Shown: positions 9,749 through 19,646, counted from the stretch's first letter. The stretch is 64,000 bases of DNA from Enterobacter sp. BIGb0383 (GCF_003751845.1 NZ_RJKQ01000001.1:1426001-1490000), one strand, 5' to 3'. Translations and numbers: made by a program. The notes: generated by a model from the sequence alone, not told the origin.

Positions 9749-10879
9749 ATGGCCTATACCACTTTTTCACAGACGAAAAACGACCAGCTGCTGGAACCGA
9801 TGTTCTTTGGTCAGCCGGTTAACGTGGCGCGCTACGATCAGCAAAAATATGACATCTTCGAAAAGCTGATTGAGAAACAGCTCTCCTTCTTCTGGCGACC
9901 GGAAGAAGTGGACGTTTCCCGCGACCGTATCGATTTTCAGGCTCTGCCTGAGCATGAAAAACACATTTTTATCAGCAACCTGAAATATCAGACGCTGCTG
10001 GATTCCATTCAGGGCCGCAGTCCGAACGTGGCGCTGCTGCCGCTGATCTCGATCCCTGAACTGGAAACTTGGGTAGAAACCTGGGCGTTCTCAGAGACGA
10101 TTCACTCGCGCTCCTATACCCATATCATCCGCAATATCGTTAACGATCCGGCTATCGTCTTTGACGATATCGTCACCAACGAGCAGATCCTCAAACGTGC
10201 GGAAGGGATCTCGTCGTACTACGACGAACTGATTGCGTTGACCAGCTACTGGCATCTGCTGGGTGAAGGCACGCACACGGTTAACGGCAAGACCGTGACC
10301 GTGAACCTGCGCGAGCTGAAAAAGAAACTCTATCTGTGCCTGATGAGCGTGAACGCGCTGGAAGCCATTCGCTTCTACGTGAGCTTTGCCTGCTCCTTTG
10401 CCTTCGCCGAGCGCGAACTGATGGAAGGCAACGCCAAAATCATTCGCCTGATCGCCCGCGATGAAGCGCTGCACCTGACCGGCACTCAGCATATGCTGAA
10501 CCTGCTGCGTTCCGGCGTTGACGATCCGGAGATGGCGGAGATTGCCGAAGAGTGCAAACAAGAGTGCTACGACCTGTTTGTGCTGGCCGCCGTTCAGGAG
10601 AAAGAGTGGGCGGAATATCTGTTCCGCGACGGCTCGATGATCGGCCTGAACAAAGACATCCTGTGCCAGTATATTGAGTACATCACCAATATCCGTATGC
10701 AGGCGGTCGGCCTCGACCTGCCGTTCCAGACCCGCTCCAACCCGATCCCGTGGATCAACACCTGGCTGGTGTCCGATAACGTTCAGGTTGCGCCGCAGGA
10801 AGTCGAAGTCAGCTCCTATCTGGTCGGTCAGATTGATTCTGAAGTGAATACCGACGACCTGAGCGACTTCCAGCTCTGA
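9749..10879 (+). CDS. nrdB: Ribonucleoside-diphosphate reductase 1 beta subunit
   Basis: R2 subunit (376 aa, the E. coli length) carrying the diiron-tyrosyl radical cofactor used by NrdA. The iron ligand and radical region [15 protein letters not shown] contains the ligands matching E115 and H118 and the radical Tyr122. The second ligand set is in [13 protein letters not shown]. The C-terminal tail ends in DLSDFQL and is the part that docks into NrdA. The stop codon overlaps the yfaE start (TGATG), implying translational coupling. Confidence 0.98.
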   Translation: MAYTTFSQTKNDQLLEPMFFGQPVNVARYDQQKYDIFEKLIEKQLSFFWRPEEVDVSRDRIDFQALPEHEKHIFISNLKYQTLLDSIQGRSPNVALLPLISIPELETWVETWAFSETIHSRSYTHIIRNIVNDPAIVFDDIVTNEQILKRAEGISSYYDELIALTSYWHLLGEGTHTVNGKTVTVNLRELKKKLYLCLMSVNALEAIRFYVSFACSFAFAERELMEGNAKIIRLIARDEALHLTGTQHMLNLLRSGVDDPEMAEIAEECKQECYDLFVLAAVQEKEWAEYLFRDGSMIGLNKDILCQYIEYITNIRMQAVGLDLPFQTRSNPIPWINTWLVSDNVQVAPQEVEVSSYLVGQIDSEVNTDDLSDFQL

Positions 10880-11133
10880 TGAGCCGCGTTACCCTGCGCA
10901 TCACCGGCACGCAGCTGCAGTGCCGGGATGAACACCCTTCCCTGCTGGTCGCGCTTGAATCGCACCAGGTCGAAGTGGAATACCAGTGCCGTGCGGGCTA
11001 CTGCGGCTCGTGCCGCTGCCGCCTGCTGGCCGGTCAGGTCACCTGGCTGACGGAGCCGCTGGCGTTTATTCAGGAGGGTGAGATCCTGCCCTGCTGCTGT
11101 CTGGCGCAGGGCGATATCGAACTGGAAATGTAA
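10879..11133 (+). CDS. yfaE: 2Fe-2S ferredoxin YfaE, NrdB cofactor maintenance
   Basis: A small plant-type [2Fe-2S] ferredoxin of 84 aa. The cluster ligands are in CRAGYCGSCRCRLL plus a later Cys in the CCCLAQGD region. In E. coli YfaE supplies electrons to maintain and regenerate the NrdB diferric-tyrosyl radical, consistent with its overlap by one base with nrdB. It ends the nrd operon and is followed at once by a terminator. Confidence 0.95.
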   Translation: MSRVTLRITGTQLQCRDEHPSLLVALESHQVEVEYQCRAGYCGSCRCRLLAGQVTWLTEPLAFIQEGEILPCCCLAQGDIELEM

Positions 11134-11139
11134 ACGGAA

Positions 11140-11165
11140 AAAGGTCGCGATGCGGCCTTTCTTTT
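11140..11165 (+). terminator. nrdAB-yfaE terminator
   Basis: AAAGGTCGC (11140-11148) pairs with GCGGCCTTT (11152-11160) allowing one G-U pair, followed by CTTTTT. Confidence 0.85.
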
Positions 11166-11664
11166 TGCACTCAATGTTATTTTCCCTGTATTTTAATTTA
11201 ATATCCAATTAACATGCAGAATCAAATAAGAATAAAACAACCCCCTCAGACCGAAAATCAAAAAGATAAACCATTCAGCATATAAATACCTCACTCAACC
11301 TATTTTAAACAAAAGACCGTTAATTCAATATTATCTTGCCGAGTGACGAATTTACAAAACATTAGAAATATAATAATTTCATCAATCAGAAATCCTTTAT
11401 TATCACAACGCAATGTAGCATTAAGCCGTCAGACACCGTAGTGCAATGCAAATACAAAGAAGGTTAACTCATTAATACTGAATTAATTTCTCTGTCAGAC
11501 GAAGTGATATCCCGGGTATCCCGCACCGCCATTAGCATTAAATAGATTAATCAGTTTACGTCACGTTTATAACTAATGAATTATATTTCCTGTCACTATC
11601 AACCAGGAAAGAAAAGGAAACATAACCCGGTTCCGGATACCCACCACAAGAAGGAATAGAAATA
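11166..11664. other. AT-rich non-coding leader of the fimbrial operon (about 500 bp)
   Basis: This stretch holds no credible gene and is much more AT-rich than the flanking coding DNA, with many A/T tracts. That is typical of H-NS-bound DNA upstream of acquired fimbrial operons, and the fimbrial promoter probably lies here. I looked for inverted repeats that would mark a FimB/FimE-type phase switch and saw none. An AAGGA lies just ahead of the pilin start. Confidence 0.6.
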
Positions 11665-12219
11665 ATGAAACTGAATAAAAACATACTGGCTCTGAGCGTT
11701 TGCGCCCTGTTACCCGCTGCGGCACCGGTCCTGGCAGCAGACCCTACGCCGATCACCGTCGACGGTGGCACCGTGAACTTTGACGGGAGCGTCGTCACCG
11801 CCGCCTGTGCTATCTCGGCCGACAGCAGCAGTATGAAGGTCGATATGGGCCAGATCCGTACCGCCGCGCTGTTAGCCGCAGGCAGTGAAGCCTCCGCAGG
11901 CAAAGCTTTCTCAATCAAGTTAACGGATTGCGATGCCTCCACCTACAGCGGCGTGGCGGTGACCTTTAGCGGCGCGACCGACGCCACGGATGCCACCTAT
12001 CTGCAGGCGGGGACAAGCGGCAGCTCGGCACAGAACGTGGCGATCCGTTTGTATGATGAAGCGGGTAAAGCCATCAGCATCGGCACTGCTTCCGACGTTA
12101 TCACGCTGCGTGACGGCGACAATGCGCTGAACTTCACGGCGAAATACGCCTCACCAAAAGGCGGGGCAACGGCGGGGGACGCCAGCGCAGTGGCGACCTA
12201 TACGCTGACCTACTCTTAA
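11665..12219 (+). CDS. Major fimbrial subunit, type 1 pilin family
   Basis: A 184-aa chaperone-usher pilin. Signal peptide MKLNKNILALSVCALLPAAA ends at ...VLA|ADPTP. Mature features typical of FimA-type subunits are the N-terminal donor-strand region ITVDGGTVNFDG, the disulfide cysteines in TAACAIS and LTDCDAS, and the C-terminal beta-zipper motif ATYTLTYS with penultimate Tyr. As first gene of the operon, with the strongest ribosome site and a hairpin after it, it is most likely the shaft pilin. I cannot assign it to a named fimbria. Confidence 0.9.
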   Translation: MKLNKNILALSVCALLPAAAPVLAADPTPITVDGGTVNFDGSVVTAACAISADSSSMKVDMGQIRTAALLAAGSEASAGKAFSIKLTDCDASTYSGVAVTFSGATDATDATYLQAGTSGSSAQNVAIRLYDEAGKAISIGTASDVITLRDGDNALNFTAKYASPKGGATAGDASAVATYTLTYS

Positions 12220-12223
12220 TGTC

Positions 12224-12248
12224 AGATCCCGGCCCTCGGGTCGGGTCT
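12224..12248 (+). terminator. Attenuating hairpin after the major pilin gene
   Basis: AGATCCCG (12224-12231) pairs imperfectly with CGGGTCT (12242-12248), followed by GTTTA. A weak hairpin here would fit the usual excess of major pilin message over chaperone and usher. Confidence 0.4.
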
Positions 12249-12269
12249 GTTTATAGCGGAAAATAATCG

Positions 12270-12953
12270 ATGCGGATATTAACAACAATCGCGGCGCTGG
12301 CGCTTTCACTCTGCGCGACGGCCGTTCAGGCTGGCGGCGTGGGGCTGGGTGCCACGCGGATGGTCTGGCTCAGCTCCGGCTCACAGTCGGTGCTTAACGT
12401 GCGTAATACCGACGCGCACTCCCCGTTTCTGATCCAGTCGTGGATAGAAAATGCCGGCGGACAGCGCAGCAGCGATTTCGTCGTGACACCGCCGCTTTTT
12501 GTCCTCAAACCCAACAGCGAAAACAGCGTGCGGGTGATGTTTAGCGGCCCTCAGCTTCCGGACGATCGTGAAACGCTCTACTGGATGGTGGTCAAAGCGA
12601 TCCCGCAGTCCGCTTCTCAGCCACAAAATAATACGCTGCAGTTTGCCTCTGCTAATCGTATCAAACTGTTTTATCGCCCGGCATCTTTAGCCCGGGGCGC
12701 CAGTAATGCCTGGCAGGAAATTACCGGCGAAAGGCGTGCAGGTAAAATCACGCTGATCAATCCAACCGCTTATTATCTGACGCTGACAAACCTTAAGGTT
12801 GATGGTCGCGCCGTCAAACCGGTCATGATCCCGCCTAAAGACAGGGTGACGCTCAGCGAAACATTCCCAGCGGCCAGCAAATTTAGCTACAGCACTATTA
12901 ACGATTATGGTGCCCTGACCAAAGAATCACATAAAGCCTTAACCCTTCAATAA
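12270..12953 (+). CDS. Periplasmic fimbrial chaperone (PapD/FimC family)
   Basis: A 227-aa periplasmic chaperone with signal peptide MRILTTIAALALSLCATAVQA. The mature N-terminus GVGLGATRMVW carries the conserved subunit-anchoring Arg. The chaperone family signature region NRIKLFYRPASL contains the conserved Lys. The two immunoglobulin-like domains follow the PapD plan. Its role is donor-strand complementation of folding pilins and delivery to the usher encoded next. It lies 50 bp after the pilin gene and 15 bp before the usher. Confidence 0.94.
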   Translation: MRILTTIAALALSLCATAVQAGGVGLGATRMVWLSSGSQSVLNVRNTDAHSPFLIQSWIENAGGQRSSDFVVTPPLFVLKPNSENSVRVMFSGPQLPDDRETLYWMVVKAIPQSASQPQNNTLQFASANRIKLFYRPASLARGASNAWQEITGERRAGKITLINPTAYYLTLTNLKVDGRAVKPVMIPPKDRVTLSETFPAASKFSYSTINDYGALTKESHKALTLQ

Positions 12954-12968
12954 AGGTCATGCAGCACC

Positions 12969-15497
12969 GTGAAAATTAACGTTATTGCTATTCTGATTAA
13001 TACGTTTTTAATCGGGAATCTCGCCCACGCAGAGAGTTATCATTTTAATCCGGCGTTTCTCGACGGAGAGAAAGGTAACGTTGCCGATTTGTCGTGGGCC
13101 AGCAATGACGTTGAGCTACCACCGGGTGAATACAGGGTTAATATCTATATTAACAACAGCTATATTTTTTCTCAGGCGTTGACGTTTCAAATTGTCGAAG
13201 GCGCAGAGGGTAAAAAATTATTACCCTGCCTGACCGCCGGGCAGATTGACGCGCTGGGCATCAATCTCATCGGCACGGATATTATCACCCGGACGAATCA
13301 GACGGAGTGCGTACCGCTCAGCATGCCGTTCCCCGAAGCAACGGTGGAATTTGACAGCAAAACCCTCTCCGTCCATTTCTCGGTGCCACAGCGCTATATG
13401 CAGAATTTGCCGCGTGGCTACGTCAACCCGGACAGCCACGAGCACGGTATTACCAGCGCCTGGCTTAACTATGTCCTGAACGGATCGCGCAGCCGCTATC
13501 AAAGCGGTGGCGAGGATCTGCGTCAGGATCGCTATTTTGCCAGCCTGAATAGCGGGGTCAATCTGGGGCCCTGGCGTCTGCGGGACTATACGACACTCAC
13601 CTACGGTGGCGAAGGCGGCAGCCAGTTAACGCACGTGCGCACCTGGCTACAACGCGATCTGCCTGCAATGCAGTCCCAGCTCTATCTGGGTGAAACCTGG
13701 ACCTCCTCCTCCGTGTTTGACTCCGTTGGCCTACTGGGTGTGCAGATCAACACCGACGACAATATGCTGCCCTCAAGCCTGCGCGGCTATGCCCCGGACG
13801 TCCGGGGTATTGCGCGTACGAACGCCACGGTGACCATTCGTCAAAGCGGTAATATTGTTTATCAGACGTCGGTGCCCGCCGGCGAGTTTGTGCTGAAAGA
13901 TCTCTATCCTACGGCGTCCGGGGGCGATCTGCAGGTCACCATTCAGGAAGAGAATGGTCATATCACCCGGTACGTGGTGCCCTTTGCCAGCGTTCCGAAT
14001 CTGCTGCGCCCGGGACAGCTGAAATACGCGCTCGGTGCCGGTCGTTTTCGCCCCGGCTATCGACAGGACGATCCGCTTTTTGCCCAGGGAGATCTGTTTT
14101 ATGGCTGGCGCTATGGGCTGACCTTCTACGGCGGAGCGCAGTTTGCCGATCGCTACCGCGCCCTGGCGCTGGGTATTGGCCAGAATATGGGCAGGCTGGG
14201 CGCGATCTCCGTTGACGTCACCCAGGCCCGCAGCCTGCTGGCAGACCAGCAGCGCTACAGCGGGGAGTCCATTCGCCTGCGCTACAGTAAACGACTCAAC
14301 GACTACGGGACCCGTTTCAATTTTTACGCCTGGCGCTATTCGACTTCGGGTTTCTATGACCTGAGCGACACCGCCCGACGCAGTATGCAGGGCGGCACCG
14401 TTAGCCAGACGGAGAACGGCATCACGACCGTCGAAAATGCATTTAATCTGCAAAATGCCCGTAAGGCACAAAATCAGTTGATGGTGTCACAAAATATGGG
14501 CGACTACGGCTCGCTGACGCTCTCGTGGAATCAGCAAAGCTTCTGGCAAACCGCCAGGACGACCGAAAGTGCGATGCTCTCCTGGAACAACACCTTCGCC
14601 AGTGTCGCCTGGGGCGTCGGCCTGCAGAGCAGCAGTCAGCTCGGGTCCGGCAAGCGGGATAATATTTTGTCTCTGTCCATGTCCGTCCCGCTGGGCAACC
14701 CGACCAGTTCGACCCGCGCGCGCTATGCCATGACCCGCTCGAACGCGTCCGGCATAACCCACAGCGCCGGCCTGAGCGGTTACGTTCCCGGCATCGATAA
14801 TGCCAGCTACAGCCTGATGCAGCACTACGGTCGTCAGCAGCAGTACGGCGCCGATATGGCGATGCAGTATCAGGGTTCGCGCGGCAGCTCAAATCTCGGC
14901 TACAGCTACTCCAGCCAGTCTCAGTATCTGAGCTACGGCCTCAGCGGCGGCGTAGTGCTGCACGAAGATGGCCTGACCCTGAGCCAGCCGCTGGGCAACA
15001 CCAATATTCTGGTTAAAGCGCCGGGTGCCAGCCACGTAGACGTTCGCAACCATAAGGGCGTTAAAACCGACAACCGGGGCTACGCCGTGGTGCCTTTCGC
15101 CACGCCCTATCGCGTCAATCGGGTCGAGCTCGACGTCACGACCGCCGGGCAGCATGTCGAAATTGAGCACTCGGTTGTTCACCATACGCCAACCGAAGGC
15201 GCGCTGATCCGTGCCACCCTCCCCACCCGCGTCGGCATGAAGGCCATGTTCTTTGTCAGCCAGCAAGGAAAGGTCTTGCCCTTTGGCACGACGGTGTCGG
15301 TCAACGGCGAAAAGCAGAATACCGGTATCGTCGGCGATGGCGGCAGCGTTTATCTCTCAGGCCTGCCTCAGGAGGGGAAAATCACTGCCCGCTGGGGCAA
15401 CGGCAATGAAGAGACCTGCATCGCGCGCTACCGGCTGGAAGATCGCTATCTCAACCCGCAGACTGGACTGTGGACACAGGAGCTCGTATGTCATTAA
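12969..15497 (+). CDS. Outer-membrane fimbrial usher (FimD/PapC family)
   Basis: An 842-aa usher starting at GTG, with signal peptide ending ...FLIGNLAHA|ESYHFNP. The N-terminal domain starts with YHFNPAFLDGEKGNVADLSW. The 24-strand barrel follows, with a plug region around SSLRGYAPDVRGIARTNATV. C-terminal domains end in CIARYRLEDR...LVCH with paired cysteines. It secretes and polymerises the subunits at the outer membrane. It overlaps the next gene's start by 10 bp. The length and motif order look complete, with no frameshift. Confidence 0.95.
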   Translation: MKINVIAILINTFLIGNLAHAESYHFNPAFLDGEKGNVADLSWASNDVELPPGEYRVNIYINNSYIFSQALTFQIVEGAEGKKLLPCLTAGQIDALGINLIGTDIITRTNQTECVPLSMPFPEATVEFDSKTLSVHFSVPQRYMQNLPRGYVNPDSHEHGITSAWLNYVLNGSRSRYQSGGEDLRQDRYFASLNSGVNLGPWRLRDYTTLTYGGEGGSQLTHVRTWLQRDLPAMQSQLYLGETWTSSSVFDSVGLLGVQINTDDNMLPSSLRGYAPDVRGIARTNATVTIRQSGNIVYQTSVPAGEFVLKDLYPTASGGDLQVTIQEENGHITRYVVPFASVPNLLRPGQLKYALGAGRFRPGYRQDDPLFAQGDLFYGWRYGLTFYGGAQFADRYRALALGIGQNMGRLGAISVDVTQARSLLADQQRYSGESIRLRYSKRLNDYGTRFNFYAWRYSTSGFYDLSDTARRSMQGGTVSQTENGITTVENAFNLQNARKAQNQLMVSQNMGDYGSLTLSWNQQSFWQTARTTESAMLSWNNTFASVAWGVGLQSSSQLGSGKRDNILSLSMSVPLGNPTSSTRARYAMTRSNASGITHSAGLSGYVPGIDNASYSLMQHYGRQQQYGADMAMQYQGSRGSSNLGYSYSSQSQYLSYGLSGGVVLHEDGLTLSQPLGNTNILVKAPGASHVDVRNHKGVKTDNRGYAVVPFATPYRVNRVELDVTTAGQHVEIEHSVVHHTPTEGALIRATLPTRVGMKAMFFVSQQGKVLPFGTTVSVNGEKQNTGIVGDGGSVYLSGLPQEGKITARWGNGNEETCIARYRLEDRYLNPQTGLWTQELVCH

Positions 15498-16012
15498 AGG
15501 ATCCCTTGCGGATAGTTTGCACCCTGCTTGCTGCCCTGCCTTTCTCCGTCACCCTTGCCTGGGATGTGCTGGTCGATATCCGGGGCGAAATCGTCGGCAA
15601 TACCTGCATCGTCTCCGGCGACTCAACCCATATTAAGGTCAATCTGGGGACGATTTCGACCCGCCAGTTTTCCGGCGTCGGCTCGGTCAGCAATATCCGC
15701 CAGCCCTTCGCGCTCAGCCTGGAAGATTGCGGCCCGACCTTTAGCGGAGCAAAAGTACGTTTTACCGGCACGCCCGATGACGACAGCCCGCAGCTGCTGC
15801 AGCTGGATGCCGGAGGCGCTCAGGGCGTCGGCGTCCAGATCCTCGACGCGAACGGCAACCCCGTACCGCTGAATACCTGGAGCGAACTCTGGTCAGGCAA
15901 CGGAGACGGAACCGCCACGCTTAACTTTTCCGCCCGATTGCAGGCCACCAGAATGCCGGTTGAAGCCGGTAGCGCCACAGCGATAGCCACCTGGGAACTG
16001 GAGTATCAATGA
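15488..16012 (+). CDS. Minor fimbrial subunit
   Basis: A 174-aa pilin-fold protein. I chose ATG at 15488 (MSLKDPLRIVC), with AGGAG just upstream; an in-frame GTG at 15470 lies inside the usher gene and lacks a matching ribosome site. The signal peptide ends near SVTLAWD. Cysteines are in GNTCIVSGD and LEDCGPTFSG, and the C-terminal beta-zipper is ATWELEYQ. It is probably an adaptor or tip-fibrillum subunit linking the shaft to the adhesin encoded next, which starts within its stop codon (ATGATG overlap). Confidence 0.88.
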   Translation: MSLKDPLRIVCTLLAALPFSVTLAWDVLVDIRGEIVGNTCIVSGDSTHIKVNLGTISTRQFSGVGSVSNIRQPFALSLEDCGPTFSGAKVRFTGTPDDDSPQLLQLDAGGAQGVGVQILDANGNPVPLNTWSELWSGNGDGTATLNFSARLQATRMPVEAGSATAIATWELEYQ

Positions 16013-17043
16013 TGATCAAACCGTTTTATCTCTCTTTCTGCCTCAGCCTGGCGCTGTGGTTTGCTGGCAGCCACAGCGCGATGGCGCTTGAGTGGAAAGC
16101 TGACATTATTCTCTCCCCGGCCACGATGACCTGGTCCGGCCCGGCGGACTCGGTGGTGCCGGGTCATATTATCGGTGCACAGTGGAGCACAACGACGACG
16201 GTCACTCAGGTGTTCTGGTGTGGGCTCGTCTTCACCTGCAGCAAAGGCACCATGACCCCGGGTGCGGACGCAGTGCCCTCCGGCCTGAATGTGGAGCTGG
16301 ATGGCGTGCGTTACGCGATATTCGAAACCGGTGTTCCCGGCATTGGCTATATCATCGGTTTAAAAGACAGTAACGCGACAGCCTGGCTTCCCCTGCAGGA
16401 AGAGACCACGCAAACCTATCCTGCCGATGGCAGCGCGGGCTATGCCAGCGACCTCGGCTGGTCGGCAAAGGTCACCTTTGTCAAAACCAGCACCGCGCTT
16501 AAATCCGGGGTTTACCAGACGCCGACCATTAACGCTGCGGTCCTGACCGCCTATAACAACGAAACGAAGACGGCCAACGTCACCATCAACCCCGCCACCA
16601 TTACGGTGACGGCAAGCGGCTGTATCGTTGCGACGCGTAATGCCAGCGTCAATCTGGGGCGCGTCAATACCCGTGACCTGCCGGACGAAGGCAGCATCTC
16701 TCCTGCCAGCGCCTTTAATATTGCTCTGACCTGCGATGCAGGGGTTTCTTTGTATGCGGTCGTTTCGGACCAGAGCGATCCGGGGAACCGCTCGACGGCT
16801 CTGTCTCTGACAGGTGATTCCGGGGCGGAAGGGGTTGGGGTGCAGGTCTTTTATAATGATACGGGACCGCTGGCTCTCGGCCCGGACAGTTCAGCCTCGG
16901 GCACAGCCAATCAATTCTTTATTAAAAGCCAGTCGGCAGAAGAGCAGCTAAACCTGCCGTTTACCGTCCGCTATGTGCGTACCGGCCCGCTGGTTCCCGG
17001 CACGGCGAACGCGCTGGCAAGTATTACCTTCTCCTATCAGTAA
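16009..17043 (+). CDS. Two-domain fimbrial tip adhesin
   Basis: 344 aa with signal peptide ending ...GSHSAMA|LEWKADI. About residues 26-195 form an N-terminal lectin-like region with a Cys pair (VFWCGLVFTCSKG) that I do not recognise. From about residue 200 there is a pilin domain with cysteines in ASGCIVATRN and ALTCDAG and the C-terminal motif ASITFSYQ. Length, order and last-gene position fit a FimH/MrkD-type tip adhesin. The receptor is unknown. The start overlaps the preceding stop by 4 bp. A hairpin follows. Confidence 0.85.
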   Translation: MMIKPFYLSFCLSLALWFAGSHSAMALEWKADIILSPATMTWSGPADSVVPGHIIGAQWSTTTTVTQVFWCGLVFTCSKGTMTPGADAVPSGLNVELDGVRYAIFETGVPGIGYIIGLKDSNATAWLPLQEETTQTYPADGSAGYASDLGWSAKVTFVKTSTALKSGVYQTPTINAAVLTAYNNETKTANVTINPATITVTASGCIVATRNASVNLGRVNTRDLPDEGSISPASAFNIALTCDAGVSLYAVVSDQSDPGNRSTALSLTGDSGAEGVGVQVFYNDTGPLALGPDSSASGTANQFFIKSQSAEEQLNLPFTVRYVRTGPLVPGTANALASITFSYQ

Positions 17044-17044
17044 G

Positions 17045-17071
17045 AAAAAAGCGCGGGCAAATTGCCCGCGC
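17045..17071. terminator. Convergent terminator for glpQ and the fimbrial operon
   Basis: The palindrome GCGCGGGCAAATTGCCCGCG plus C (17051-17071) is perfect. On the minus strand it is followed by six T, making it a strong glpQ terminator that may also stop fimbrial transcripts. Confidence 0.9.
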
Positions 17072-17079
17072 CTTACGCA

Positions 17080-18156
17080 TTACCGCGGCGTTTTCTCCAG
17101 GAAACGCACCGCCTTATCCGGGAAGTCGGTAAAGAGACCGTCGACGCCGGCCTGGTGATAAAGCACCTCATACAGGCCGTCCACATCGGTCACGTAATCC
17201 GGCAGCTTGTCGGCCCGGACCGTATAAGGATGCACCTGCATATGGCTGGCATGTGCCTCTTTCACCATCGCCGTCAGCCGGATCTTGCCAGGGGTAGAAT
17301 TCTCCGCCACCAGCATATGGTAATCCGGACCGATGCCGTCGGCGTATCCGGCGATTTGCTTCATCGCCCCGGGCTGGAACATCCAGTCATAGCTGTAGTT
17401 CACCCACTTACCATCGGGCTGCTTCTGCTGGGTTTCCTGCCAGTTGGTATAAGCAATCAGCTGGACCAGCTTCAGATCCATCCCTCTTTCCGGCAGCAGG
17501 GTATTTTTGATGCGCTTGAGTTCATCGGCATCAAAACACTGCAGATAGACCTTATCCTGCTTGTGGGTGTAGCCATACTGCTTCAGCACATCCAGGGTGC
17601 GGGCGGCAATATCTTTCCCTTCCTGATGATGGAACCAGGGCGCTTTGATTTCAGGATAGATCCCCACGTTGCGCCCGGTGGAGTGGTTCAGCCCCTGGAT
17701 GAACTCAATCTCTTCGGCAAAGGTATGGATGCGGAAGGTGGATTTCCCCATCGGGAAGCGTCCGGGGAACACCTGGACCTTTTTACCGTTTTCCAGCTCG
17801 AAGCCTTCGGTGAAGGCCAGCGATTTTATCTCCGCCAGGGTGAAGTCGATGGCGTAGTAGCGCCCGTCAGCACGGGCGCGGCCCGGAAAACGTTCGGCCA
17901 CGTCGGTAACCCGGTCCAGGTAGTGGTCGTGCAGCACCACCAGCTGGTCATCTTTCGTCATGACCAGGTCCTGTTCCAGATAGTCAGCGCCCTGCGCCCA
18001 GGCCATCGCTTTTGCCGGTAGCGTATGCTCCGGCAAATAGCCGCTGGCACCGCGATGGGCAATCACCAGCTTGTCCTCGGCACCGGCCGCCATACTCATC
18101 ACCATGCCGACCAGTAATAAACCCCCGCCAAATCCTTTTAATGCACTGTTCATCAC
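17080..18156 (-). CDS. glpQ: Periplasmic glycerophosphodiester phosphodiesterase
   Basis: 358 aa, the E. coli GlpQ length. The signal peptide ends ...MSMAAGA|EDKL. The GDPD catalytic motif HRGASGYLPEHT holds the active His and Glu; the acidic metal ligand and second His appear in EQDLVMTKDD and VVLHDHYLD. It hydrolyses glycerophosphodiesters in the periplasm to glycerol-3-phosphate, which GlpT (the next gene upstream, 12 bp away) imports. It is the second gene of the glpTQ operon. Confidence 0.97.
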   Translation of the reverse strand: MMNSALKGFGGGLLLVGMVMSMAAGAEDKLVIAHRGASGYLPEHTLPAKAMAWAQGADYLEQDLVMTKDDQLVVLHDHYLDRVTDVAERFPGRARADGRYYAIDFTLAEIKSLAFTEGFELENGKKVQVFPGRFPMGKSTFRIHTFAEEIEFIQGLNHSTGRNVGIYPEIKAPWFHHQEGKDIAARTLDVLKQYGYTHKQDKVYLQCFDADELKRIKNTLLPERGMDLKLVQLIAYTNWQETQQKQPDGKWVNYSYDWMFQPGAMKQIAGYADGIGPDYHMLVAENSTPGKIRLTAMVKEAHASHMQVHPYTVRADKLPDYVTDVDGLYEVLYHQAGVDGLFTDFPDKAVRFLEKTPR

Positions 18157-18168
18157 ACTGCTCCTTAA

Positions 18169-19521
18169 TTAGCCGCGTCTGGCCTCGATTTCGGCGTGAT
18201 GGCGTCGTTCACCGATCATCACCACCACCAGCAGGATCACCGCCAGCACGCTACCGCCGATCATCACCATAAAGCCGCCATCCCAGCCGAAGAAGTCTAC
18301 GGTATAGCCGACAATAGCGCTGGCCGCCACCGAACCGCCGAGATAACCGAACAGCCCGGTAAAGCCTGCCGCCGTACCCGCCGCTTTTTTCGGCGCCAGC
18401 TCAAGGGCATGCAGACCGATCAGCATCACAGGACCGTAGATCAGGAAGCCAATCACAATCATACAGGCCATATCCACCGTCGGGTTGCCCGGCGGGTTAA
18501 GCCAGTAGACCACGGTGGCAATGGTGACCAGGGTCATAAAGAAGACGCCCGTTGCGCCGCGGTTTCCACGGAAGACCTTATCCGACATCCATCCGCAGAG
18601 CAGCGTGCCGGGAATACCGGCGTACTCATAGAGGAAGTAGGCCCACGAGGATTTATCCAGCGCGAAGTGCTTCACCTCTTTCAGATAGGTCGGGGACCAG
18701 TCGAGAATGCCGTAGCGCAGCAGGTAGACAAAAACGTTAGCGATAGCGATATACCACAGCAGCTTGTTCGGCAGCACGTACTGCATAAAGATCTGCTTCG
18801 CCGTCAGCTCCTCTTCATCTTTCTCGCTGTAGTCATCCGGATAATCGTTCTTGTACTCTTCAATCGACGGCAGACCGCAGGACTGCGGCGTATCGCGCAT
18901 CAGGGCAAAGGCAATAATCGCGATCAGGATCGCCGCAAACGCGGGCATATAGAGCGCCGCACGCCAGTCGTTAAACCACGCCATCCCCAGCAGGAACAGC
19001 AGCGGCGGGATCCCGCCACCGACGTTATGGGCGCAGTTCCACACCGACACGATACCGCCGCGCTCTTTCTGCGACCACCAGTGCACCATGGTGCGTCCGC
19101 ACGGCGGCCATCCCATCCCCTGGAACCAGCCGCAGGCAAACAGCAGCACAAACATCACCATAATGCTGGAGGTCGCCCAGGGGACAAAGCCCATAAACAA
19201 CATCACCAGCGCCGCAAGGATCAGGCCTGCGGGCAGGAAAACGCGCGGATTCGAACGGTCCGAGACCGATCCCATAATAAACTTCGAAAAACCGTAGGCA
19301 ATCGAGATCCCGGACAGGGCAAAGCCGAGGTCGCCTCGCGAGAAGCCCTGCTCAATCAGATAGGGCATCGCGAGGGCAAAGTTTTTACGCACCAGGTAGT
19401 AGGCCGCATAGCCAAAAAAGATCCCGATAAAAATCTGCCAGCGTAAACGGCGGTACACCGGATCGGTGCGATCCGCAGGCAAGCGCGCCTGATGCGGCGC
19501 GGGTTTAAAAATGCTTAACAT
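18169..19521 (-). CDS. glpT: Glycerol-3-phosphate:phosphate antiporter GlpT
   Basis: 450-aa major facilitator superfamily organophosphate:Pi antiporter with 12 hydrophobic segments. Characteristic N-terminus [11 protein letters not shown] and [16 protein letters not shown], with the signature [15 protein letters not shown]-like loop. It imports glycerol-3-phosphate, and fosfomycin also enters by it. It is first gene of glpTQ, divergent from glpACB. Confidence 0.97.
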   Translation of the reverse strand: MLSIFKPAPHQARLPADRTDPVYRRLRWQIFIGIFFGYAAYYLVRKNFALAMPYLIEQGFSRGDLGFALSGISIAYGFSKFIMGSVSDRSNPRVFLPAGLILAALVMLFMGFVPWATSSIMVMFVLLFACGWFQGMGWPPCGRTMVHWWSQKERGGIVSVWNCAHNVGGGIPPLLFLLGMAWFNDWRAALYMPAFAAILIAIIAFALMRDTPQSCGLPSIEEYKNDYPDDYSEKDEEELTAKQIFMQYVLPNKLLWYIAIANVFVYLLRYGILDWSPTYLKEVKHFALDKSSWAYFLYEYAGIPGTLLCGWMSDKVFRGNRGATGVFFMTLVTIATVVYWLNPPGNPTVDMACMIVIGFLIYGPVMLIGLHALELAPKKAAGTAAGFTGLFGYLGGSVAASAIVGYTVDFFGWDGGFMVMIGGSVLAVILLVVVMIGERRHHAEIEARRG

Positions 19522-19630
19522 ATCAGCCTCCGTGGCCAGTCTTGTCTGATAAAACCGTCATCTAAAAACGGGGAAAATAGCCTCCGTCTCCAGCATGGGC
19601 GCGATGGTAGGGAAACATCCGGCGCGTTAC

Positions 19631-19646
19631 TGTGAAACATCGCACA
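19631..19646. promoter_or_regulatory. CRP-cAMP site in the glpT-glpA divergent region
   Basis: TGTGAAACATCGCACA matches TGTGA-N6-TCACA at nine of ten conserved positions. CRP activation of both glp operons is known in E. coli. Confidence 0.75.

Noticed and set aside
11166-11664. Phase-variable (fimS-like) invertible promoter
   Set aside because: No pair of inverted repeats of the expected size and no recombinase gene are seen nearby.
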